Below are positions 58,544-64,000 of a stretch of DNA of 64,000 nt, one piece after another; within the stretch, counting starts at the first letter, position 1; each line of letters starts with the position of its first letter. The position numbers and the translations under genes are program-made. The DNA comes from Olsenella sp. KH3B4 (GTDB lineage: Bacteria; Actinomycetota; Coriobacteriia; Coriobacteriales; Atopobiaceae), in assembly GCA_900111695.1 (NCBI GenBank), contig FOHD01000009.1:21415-85414 (forward strand). The letters run 5' to 3'. Under the pieces are notes generated by a model. The model made no database searches, was not told where the DNA came from, and saw only the letters and a program-made list of their open reading frames with translations.

Positions 58544-58721
58544 GTTGTTCTCCTTTGCGTATATCCGCTCCCCCCTGGTGGCCGGCGTGCGCTGGCCGAG
58601 GAGTCGGGTTACCGGTGCCCGTGCGCCGGACCTGCGCGCGGACTTGCTAGAGTATAGCGAATGGCTACAGCGGCGATGGGGTGCGTGGACGGCACGCGCG
58701 TTGGCGGAGAAGGGAGCGCAC

Positions 58722-59600
58722 ATGGGAAAGAGCGAGCAGGCCGGCTCTGCCGCGGGCGAGAGGCACTGCGTCCTTGCCGTTGACGTGGGCAACACCTCCA
58801 CGGGCTTCGGGCTCTTCTCGGCAGACGCTGGCGAGACGGACGAGCCGCTGGGCACCTGGGAGCTCACCACGCCCGCGCGCCTCACGGCAGACGAGGCCCG
58901 CATGCAGGTTGCGCAGGTCCTGGGCGTGCTGGCGCGGGACGTGGCCGAGCAGCGCTCGCTCGCGCCCGAGCGCGCGGCAACCTTTGCGGAGCCACCACTC
59001 GATGCGGTTCTCTCGTGTGTGGTGCCATCGCTCACCGAGGCGTGGTCGGTGGCCCTGGCAACGGCCTGCCACACGCGCCCCATTGTGGTGGGGCCGGGCC
59101 TCAAGACGGGCCTGCGCATGCGCTACCGCGATCCGGCAGAGATTGGCCCCGACCGCATTGCCGACGTGGTGGCGGCGCGCGCAACCTATGGGGCGCCGCT
59201 TGTTGTGGTCGACTTTGGAACCACCATGAACATCGAGGTTCTCGACGGCGAGGGGGTCTTTCTCGGCGGCATCATCGCGCCAGGACTCGCGCTTGGGGCG
59301 CAGGCGCTCTCGCGCGCGGCAGCACGTCTGCCCGTCATCGAGCTGCATACGCCAAAGGCGGCCATTGGCCGTTCCACCCGCGAGGCCATGCAGTCCGGCG
59401 TGGTCTTTGGCGAGGTGGCCCGCGTTGATGGCCTGCTCGACCGGGTCTTTTCCGAGCTTGGAGGCGAGGCGCGCGTCGTGCTTACCGGCAGCGGTGCCGA
59501 GCGAGTGGCCCCGCTCATGTCGCACGCGGCCGAGGTCGATGCAACCCTCACGCTGCGAGGCCTTCACCAGCTGCGACTAGGAGCTGCGCGTAGGGGGTAG
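58722..59600 (+). CDS. coaX: Type III pantothenate kinase
   Basis: 292 residues. First step of coenzyme A synthesis: phosphorylation of pantothenate in the cytoplasm. The acetate-kinase-like ATPase fold shows VLAVDVGNTSTGFGLF (phosphate 1), AVLSCVVPSLTEAW, GPDRIADVVAARATYGAPLVVVDFGTTMNIEVLDGEG (the catalytic Asp and DFGTT), GGIIAPGLALGAQAL and ARVVLTGSGAERVAPLM. It has an N-terminal tail of about 15 residues before the fold. Start ATG 58722 has GAAGGGAG upstream. Family members need K+ or NH4+ and resist CoA feedback. Confidence 0.94.
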   Translation: MGKSEQAGSAAGERHCVLAVDVGNTSTGFGLFSADAGETDEPLGTWELTTPARLTADEARMQVAQVLGVLARDVAEQRSLAPERAATFAEPPLDAVLSCVVPSLTEAWSVALATACHTRPIVVGPGLKTGLRMRYRDPAEIGPDRIADVVAARATYGAPLVVVDFGTTMNIEVLDGEGVFLGGIIAPGLALGAQALSRAAARLPVIELHTPKAAIGRSTREAMQSGVVFGEVARVDGLLDRVFSELGGEARVVLTGSGAERVAPLMSHAAEVDATLTLRGLHQLRLGAARRG

Positions 59601-59625
59601 CCAGTAGGTGCGCCTGCACATGAGA

Positions 59626-59656
59626 ACGGCCCGGGCGGGCATTCCGTCCGGGCCGT
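59626..59656. terminator. Hairpin between coaX and a convergent small gene
   Basis: ACGGCCCGGGCGG (59626-59638) pairs with CCGTCCGGGCCGT (59644-59656) over 13 bp with one G-U. No U-run follows on either strand, but its position between convergent genes fits a terminator. Confidence 0.6.
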
Positions 59657-59679
59657 CGCGTGTCTCCTCTGACCGGTGC

Positions 59680-59859
59680 CTAGTAGCGCGGATAGAGCAT
59701 GGTGGGATAGGTGGTCGCGTTCTGCTGCGGACCGCGCTGTCCGCGCAGCCTGTTCACAACTGCCTGTGCCGCTGCCGCCACGAGCACGGCGCCAGCCAGC
59801 AGCGCAATCATGAAGAGAAACACGGCGAGGATAAAGAGCGGACCAGAACTCATGGGCAT
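59680..59859 (-). CDS. 59-residue single-pass membrane protein, function unknown
   Basis: A short gene: MPMSSGPLFILAVFLFMIALLAGAV, then LVAAAAQAVVNRLRGQRGPQQNATTYPTMLYPRY. One membrane helix (about 8-34) is followed by a basic, Gln/Pro-rich cytoplasmic tail. AGGTGA is 6 nt before ATG 59859 (ATG 59853 is an alternative) and the reading frame ends cleanly at 59680. No family recognised. It faces another tiny membrane protein gene (60061) across an AT-rich intergenic region (59860-60060) that probably holds both promoters. Confidence 0.6.
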   Translation of the reverse strand: MPMSSGPLFILAVFLFMIALLAGAVLVAAAAQAVVNRLRGQRGPQQNATTYPTMLYPRY

Positions 59860-60060
59860 ATGCCGTCACCTGCGACTTTCTTAAACGGCCTTCAGTTTTT
59901 ACAAGACCTTTGTAACACGTTGGCAACATTGTTTCAAGTGTGTTTCACAAATCGCAGAGAAGACCGCGCGAAGACGTCCTGGCTGCCGCTTGTCCGCTGT
60001 TAAAACGGGTAGGATTCCCCCACGGACGCGTCTTGCGTACGCCCCGAAAGGAAGGTCCAC

Positions 60061-60321
60061 ATGATTACGTTTCTTCTCGCGTCGCTTCTCGCCGTGATAG
60101 TTGCCCCTGTCATGCTTGCCGTCTTGGGCGCGTGGCTGGTGTTCGCGCTGGTCGTTGGTGTCTTCCGCATCCTGGGGTGGACGCTTCGCGCGGGGTTGCG
60201 TGTGTTCTGGTGGCTCTTTGTGGCGTCGCTTGTGCTGGGGGCCATCGGCTTTGCGCCGGCTGTGCTTCTCGCCATCATTGCCGCCATCGCGGCTTGCGCG
60301 CATCCCGCCAGGCTGGGGTAG
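60061..60321 (+). CDS. 86-residue membrane protein, function unknown
   Basis: Almost entirely hydrophobic: ITFLLASLLAVIVAPVMLAVLGAWLVFALVVGVFRILGW, then TLRAGLRVFWWLFVASLVLGAIGFAPAVLLAIIAAIAAC. Two long or three short membrane helices separated by a Arg/Trp-containing turn. AAAGGAAGG about 6 nt before ATG 60061 supports translation. The amylase gene begins 6 bp after its stop, so they are co-transcribed, but no functional link is known. Not assigned to a family. Confidence 0.65.
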   Translation: MITFLLASLLAVIVAPVMLAVLGAWLVFALVVGVFRILGWTLRAGLRVFWWLFVASLVLGAIGFAPAVLLAIIAAIAACAHPARLG

Positions 60322-60327
60322 GCACGC

Positions 60328-61923
60328 ATGAACGGCACGATGCTCCAGGGCTTCTCGTGGTACCTCGACGCGGACGGCAGACACTGGCGCCGGTTGGCCG
60401 AGGATGCCCAGCTCTTTGCGGACAACGGCATCACGGCCGTGTGGCTGCCGCCGGCCTACAAGGGCATGGCCGGCGCAAACGACGTTGGCTACGGTGTGTA
60501 TGACACCTATGACCTGGGCGAGTTTGACCAGAAAGGCTCTGTGCGCACCAAGTACGGCACACGCGAGGAGTATCTGTCCGCCATCGACGCCATTCATGAG
60601 GCAGGCATGCAGGCCCTGGCCGACGTGGTTCTCGATCACCGCATGGGAGCCGATGGCACCGAGCGTGTTCGCGCGACCGAGGTGGCCTCGTACAACCGAG
60701 AGCAGCCCGTCTCGGCGCCGCATGGCATCACCGCCTGGACGCGCTTTGATTTTCCTGGACGCGGCGACAAGTACTCTGCCTTCAAGTGGAACTGGACCTG
60801 CTTCCACGGCGTGGACTACGACGAGGCAACGCACGCGAATGCCATCTACCTCTTTGACGGTAAGCACTGGAGTGAGCAGGTAGACCGTCGCGACAATGGC
60901 AACTACGACTATCTCATGGGCTGTGACGTGGACGAGATGTACCAGCCCGTCTACGACGAGCTGCTGCGCTGGGGCGAGTGGTACCTCTCGACGTGCAACC
61001 TCGACGGCTTTAGGCTTGATGCGCTCAAGCACATGGACCGTCGGTTCTTCCTTCGCTGGCTGTCGGCCCTGCGCCAGGAGTTTGGCAAGGAGCTCTTCAC
61101 GGTGGGGGAGTACTGGTCGCCAGACGTGGGCGAGCTTCAGGCCTACCTTGGGGCCGAGCGGACCATGAGCCTCTTTGACGTGCCGCTCCACTATCGTCTC
61201 TACCAGGCATCCTGCTCGTTTGGAAACGTTGATTTGCGGCACCTCTTCGACAACACCCTTGTGGCGGCCGATCCAACGCGCGCCGTCACCTTTGTGGAGA
61301 ACCACGACACCCAGCCCGGCCAGGCGCTCCAGTCATTTGTGGAGGAGTGGTTCAAGCCCTCGGCCTATGCGCTCATCCTGCTGCGCGAGGCGGGCTATCC
61401 CTGCGTCTTCTACGGTGACCTCTTTGGTATGCCCAACGACGGCAACATTCCCGCCGTGCGCGAGCTGCCGCTGCTCATGGAGCTGCGTCGTCGCTTTGCC
61501 TACGGACCTCAGCACGACTATCTCGACGACCCCGACGTTGTGGGCTGGACGCGCGAGGGCGACGGGCGCCATGGCGGATCGGGCGTCGCCTGCGTGCTCA
61601 CCGACCGCAACGGCGGAGCAAAGCGCATGTACGTGGGGTCGCGCCATGCCGGCGAGCGATGGGTCTCGGTGCTGGGCGGACAGTCCGACGCCTGCGTGGG
61701 CGACGACGGCTGCGCCGAGTTTGTCTGCAGGGGTGGGAGCCTCTCGGTATACCTGCCCGAGGACACGGCGGGCGTCCTCGAGAACGACATCGTACGCTAC
61801 GGGCACGACGTCCCCGCGGACCTGAGCTCTCACCTGCCAGTACCCACCGAGGAGGAGCGGCAGCAGGCAGACCGCATCCGCCGCACCGCGGAGCGCTACG
61901 CGTCAAGCCAAGCGAGCAGGTAG
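60328..61923 (+). CDS. amyS: Cytoplasmic alpha-amylase (GH13_5-like)
   Basis: 531 residues without a signal peptide. Hydrolyses alpha-1,4-glucans inside the cell. GH13 conserved regions: I ALADVVLDHRMG; II LDGFRLDALKHM (nucleophile Asp); III FTVGEYWSPDVG (acid/base Glu); IV VTFVENHDTQPGQAL (third Asp). The N-terminal NGTMLQGFSWYLDADGRHWRRLAEDA and the B-domain match bacterial intracellular/liquefying amylases of subfamily 5 (AmyS/AmyA). The C-terminal beta domain is present. The last 28 bp overlap the convergent DUF3810 gene. Likely role: storage glycogen or maltodextrin turnover. Confidence 0.93.
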   Translation: MNGTMLQGFSWYLDADGRHWRRLAEDAQLFADNGITAVWLPPAYKGMAGANDVGYGVYDTYDLGEFDQKGSVRTKYGTREEYLSAIDAIHEAGMQALADVVLDHRMGADGTERVRATEVASYNREQPVSAPHGITAWTRFDFPGRGDKYSAFKWNWTCFHGVDYDEATHANAIYLFDGKHWSEQVDRRDNGNYDYLMGCDVDEMYQPVYDELLRWGEWYLSTCNLDGFRLDALKHMDRRFFLRWLSALRQEFGKELFTVGEYWSPDVGELQAYLGAERTMSLFDVPLHYRLYQASCSFGNVDLRHLFDNTLVAADPTRAVTFVENHDTQPGQALQSFVEEWFKPSAYALILLREAGYPCVFYGDLFGMPNDGNIPAVRELPLLMELRRRFAYGPQHDYLDDPDVVGWTREGDGRHGGSGVACVLTDRNGGAKRMYVGSRHAGERWVSVLGGQSDACVGDDGCAEFVCRGGSLSVYLPEDTAGVLENDIVRYGHDVPADLSSHLPVPTEEERQQADRIRRTAERYASSQASR

Positions 61924-63014
61924 TCTACAACCAGGCCGTACGAGCGCACGCCGGCCTTCTCGCCAAAGCTCCTGAGGTAGGTATCGTTGACGGTGGTGCC
62001 CACGTCCTCGAAGGGGCCCTCAAACGCCTGGTAGTGCTCCTGGGTTGTGGCGCGGTCCTGGAGGACCAGTGCCACGCCGGCGCCGTTCTCGCCTGCGAGC
62101 GCGTCCGAGACCAGCTGCTGGGCGCGTTCGGGGTCCTCTGCCACAAGGGCGTTCACGCAGTAGTTGAAGGCGGAGTAGTAGCCGGAGTACGAGAAGCGCA
62201 CGTCGTCGCTTGCCGTGCAGGCGAGAAACGCCGAGAAGTTGGCCTCCTCCTCGCTCGCGATGCCCAGGCGGTGCGCCGCCTCGTGGCACATAGTGAACGG
62301 GAGCTCGGCGGTCGCGGTGTCGAGCGGCACGCTAGACTCTCCCGTCGCCGCCCAGAAGATCCCCGTGTGGCCGCTGTAGAGGAGGGGCTCGCCAAAGAGC
62401 AGCAGCGACTTCACGGGCGCGGTGCTTCCCGAGAAGACCTCGTAGCGCTGGGCGAGCGGGGCATACGATGCCCCAGCGATGCGCGCCAACTCGTAGAAGT
62501 CCTGGCGGGAGAGTGTGCCGTCATCCTCGCGCGGAACAAGAGACGCGCGGGCGGCTGCCTGGTCAAGGTAGTACGAGGTTGCGCTTGCGAGCTGGTCCTC
62601 GCTGTACTGGCCCACCTCGAGGCCAAGGTCCTGGGAGAGCTCCGGCGCATAGTGGTTGAGCGCCCAGCCAGCAGTGCCCAGGAACGCCGTTGCGGCCGCG
62701 ATCAGCGCTACCATCGAAAGCCACGGGAGGATGCGCTGGTGGCGGCACATGCGGCGCACCAACGTTGCGATGGCGGTCGCCACAAGTCCCACCGTGAGCC
62801 AATCCCAGATGGCGAAGGGGGCCACGGAGGCGACCGTTGCCAGGGCGGCCATGAGGGACTTCGAGAGCCGCCGGTAGCCGGGAAAGAGGCTTGCCTGCAG
62901 GTTTGGCTGCGAGAAGAGTAGGGCTAGCAATGGGCAAGCGGCTGCCAGGACGGCGGCGGCCACAAGCCGTGCCCTTGTCGTGCCGTCGCGCCCCGAGCCG
63001 TCGCTTCGTGCCAT
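61896..63014 (-). CDS. DUF3810 membrane protein with HExxH metalloprotease motif
   Basis: 372 residues. N-terminal hydrophobic segments (LVAAAVLAAACPLLALLF; TVASVAPFAIWDWLTVGLVATAIATLV; WLSMVALIAAATAFLGTAGWAL) are followed by a soluble domain with TMCHEAAHRLGIASEEEANFSAFLAC, a zinc-protease-like HExxH with downstream Glu. This combination defines DUF3810, a family of membrane-bound putative zinc peptidases of unknown target. GAGAGGAG is just ahead of ATG 63014. Its 3' end overlaps the convergent amylase by 28 bp, leaving no space for a terminator. Confidence 0.85.
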   Translation of the reverse strand: MARSDGSGRDGTTRARLVAAAVLAAACPLLALLFSQPNLQASLFPGYRRLSKSLMAALATVASVAPFAIWDWLTVGLVATAIATLVRRMCRHQRILPWLSMVALIAAATAFLGTAGWALNHYAPELSQDLGLEVGQYSEDQLASATSYYLDQAAARASLVPREDDGTLSRQDFYELARIAGASYAPLAQRYEVFSGSTAPVKSLLLFGEPLLYSGHTGIFWAATGESSVPLDTATAELPFTMCHEAAHRLGIASEEEANFSAFLACTASDDVRFSYSGYYSAFNYCVNALVAEDPERAQQLVSDALAGENGAGVALVLQDRATTQEHYQAFEGPFEDVGTTVNDTYLRSFGEKAGVRSYGLVVDYLLAWLDA

Positions 63015-63227
63015 GCGTCTCTCCTCTCGTGTCTATGTGCACGCTAGCTCATATCCTGCCACTCCCGGTGGCGCCCGTGGTGCTGGGCAGCTCTCACGCC
63101 TTCGTGCCCGTCGTTGCTTTTGAGAAGAAAATCGACGGAATTGCGGTTGGGAAGGGTCGCAAACGTCGAATTCCTTCTCAACAGTGCCATGGGAATCACC
63201 CCCCCCGTTCCAGACAGCGCGACAATA

Positions 63228-63364
63228 GTTCCGGTTGGTGGCAGTTTTTGTAAGAACTCTTATGTGCCTGCGTCGCAGTTGCAATTCTCTGACCTGCGGT
63301 TTATCAGACTTCGAATTGCTTTGTACTTGGGGTACCTCAGAAAAACTGCCACCAACCGTCGATT
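63228..63364. repeat. Repeat A copy 2
   Basis: Left end GTTCCGGTTGGTGGCAGTTT, right end AAAACTGCCACCAACCGTCG, inverted to each other. Inner blocks TCTGACCTGCGGTTTA and GCTTTGTACTTGGGG are shared with copy 1 at 40932-41069 in the same order and spacing. Located between the DUF3810 gene and hsp20; the rest of 63015-63480 holds nothing recognised. Confidence 0.8.
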
Positions 63365-63484
63365 CGCGCCATCTGTAGACCCGCTGGCGACTGCCGTGTT
63401 GGCAGGGGTACCGTCTCTCTTGGGGCAGTTTTCGAACGAAACTTTTGTCCGGGACGACTTCTGTACCTCGGCGTTTGAAAAAAA

Positions 63485-63528
63485 TCTAAGTGAAATGAAC
63501 TCAGAAAATCTTAGATTAGTTGTATAAG
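63485..63528 (+). promoter_or_regulatory. HAIR-like operator and promoter of hsp20
   Basis: TCTAAGT (63485-63491), 7 bp, ACTCAGA (63499-63505): inverted halves with one mismatch and the 7-bp spacing of the HspR HAIR element (CTTGAGT-N7-ACTCAAG). A second overlapping inverted pair AATCTAAG / CTTAGATT spans 63483-63517. TATAAG (63523-63528) is a plausible -10 just downstream. Confidence 0.55.
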
Positions 63529-63610
63529 AAAACCACAGCGGGGAACATATACAAGTGAACCCGAGGAAGCCCAGAGAAAGGGCTTCCACCACATAGAAGG
63601 AGTGGTAACG

Positions 63611-64000
63611 ATGGCTGGCATGGTTCCTTATAGTGACTACGAGAAGGCACTTCGCAGGGCTTGGCCGTTCAACGCGTTCGACGACTTCTTCGCTCCGCTG
63701 GCAACCACCGATGGTGACGTGGCCTTCAAGATGAACGTCGAGGACGCGGGCGACAAGTACGTGGTCACCGCCGAGCTCCCTGGCGTCAAGAAGGACGAGG
63801 TCGACGTCGAGCTCAACGAGGGCAGGCTCTCCGTCAGCGTTGACAAGAAGGAGTCCGACGAGGAGAAGGGCAAGAACTACCTCCACAAGGAGACCGGCGA
63901 GTGGAGCGCCACGCGTGGCGTGTACCTTAAGGACGCCGCGACCGAGGGCCTAACCGCCAAGATGGACGGCGGCGTGCTCACGGTGAACGTCCCCAAGCAG
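63611..64000 (+). CDS. Hsp20/alpha-crystallin small heat-shock protein (partial)
   Basis: 130 codons are present before the window ends. MAGMVPYSDYEKALRRAWPFNAFDDFF is a typical N-terminal arm; the alpha-crystallin domain follows (FKMNVEDAGDKYVVTAELPGVKKDEVDVELNEGRLSVSVDKKES...GVYLKDAATEGLTAKMDGGVLTVNVPKQ) with the signature GVLTVNVPK near the edge. ATP-independent holdase chaperone in the cytoplasm. AAGGAG lies about 9 nt before ATG 63611. Expression is probably heat-regulated through the HAIR-like operator about 100 bp upstream. Confidence 0.93.
   Translation, partial: MAGMVPYSDYEKALRRAWPFNAFDDFFAPLATTDGDVAFKMNVEDAGDKYVVTAELPGVKKDEVDVELNEGRLSVSVDKKESDEEKGKNYLHKETGEWSATRGVYLKDAATEGLTAKMDGGVLTVNVPKQ

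Noticed and set aside
1-64000. CRISPR arrays, tRNA/rRNA genes, prophage or intact insertion sequences
   Set aside because: No regularly spaced direct repeats, no cloverleaf candidates in the intergenic regions and no transposase, integrase or phage structural genes among the coding regions.

Overview
The window is GC-rich, gene-dense chromosomal DNA of a Gram-positive actinobacterium. The best fit is class Coriobacteriia, Atopobiaceae/Olsenella-like. This is inferred from protein style: DesK-type kinase/response-regulator pairs, a DUF4428 protein, an SPFH-zinc-ribbon protein, cytoplasmic GH13 amylase, a type III pantothenate kinase, and frequent GTG starts with strong GGAGG ribosome sites. 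There is no rRNA, tRNA, CRISPR array, phage or intact transposase. Most genes are housekeeping or nutrient related, but the intergenic spaces hold an unusual density of short palindromic repeat families.

Layout. 1-7.5 kb: a truncated sensor-protein start, flavin reductase-like protein, YhbY, MerR regulator, SEC-C methionine aminopeptidase, a DUF2798 membrane protein behind a structured leader with an intrinsic terminator, an SGNH-hydrolase lipoprotein, an MFS transporter and a VOC protein. 7.5-11.7 kb: a divergent DeoR regulator facing a transaldolase + ascorbate-type PTS (IIA, IIB, IIC) operon. 11.8-19 kb: SPFH/zinc-ribbon protein, then a three-gene signalling operon (twice-frameshifted membrane sensor, histidine kinase, LuxR-type regulator), DUF4428 protein and a lipoprotein. 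19.3-28.5 kb: AlkD-like repair protein, prfC, an ABC-2 export operon divergent from its presumed DesK-type kinase/regulator pair, and a nitrilase. 28.9-36.5 kb: DOPA-dioxygenase-like protein, MalT-like regulator, a heavily deleted ABC-exporter pair, pcp and an LDH-family dehydrogenase.

36.6-40.8 kb is the most striking region. It is an ECF vitamin-type transporter operon (two S components, a fused double EcfA ATPase, EcfT) preceded by a 26-codon leader peptide containing three consecutive Trp codons, followed by mutually exclusive hairpins and an intrinsic terminator. This is a classical ribosome-mediated tryptophan attenuator placed in front of an ECF transporter, which points to import of tryptophan or a precursor. 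Just beyond it is crcB with a recognisable fluoride riboswitch.

41.9-64 kb: nitroreductase, metallo-beta-lactamase-fold hydrolase, esterase, azlCD, SDR oxidoreductase, a complete ilvD-ilvB-ilvN-ilvC operon, a translationally coupled cluster (cytoplasmic BMP-type binding protein, metallophosphoesterase, YbaK-like deacylase, PatB-like aminotransferase), an OPT transporter, coaX, two tiny membrane proteins, alpha-amylase, a DUF3810 protein and the start of an Hsp20 gene behind a HAIR-like operator.

Repeat families. B: a 27-nt perfect palindrome around GAGACAAAGGGAC, seven copies. C: ~80-bp elements with ATATCGCTAT arms, three copies. D: tandem CCCCGGCAATGG palindromes at two convergent gene ends. 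A: a ~138-bp element with terminal inverted repeats, two copies. There are also single elements with long inverted repeats at 2.0 and 46.0 kb and a small direct-repeat cluster at 34.4 kb.
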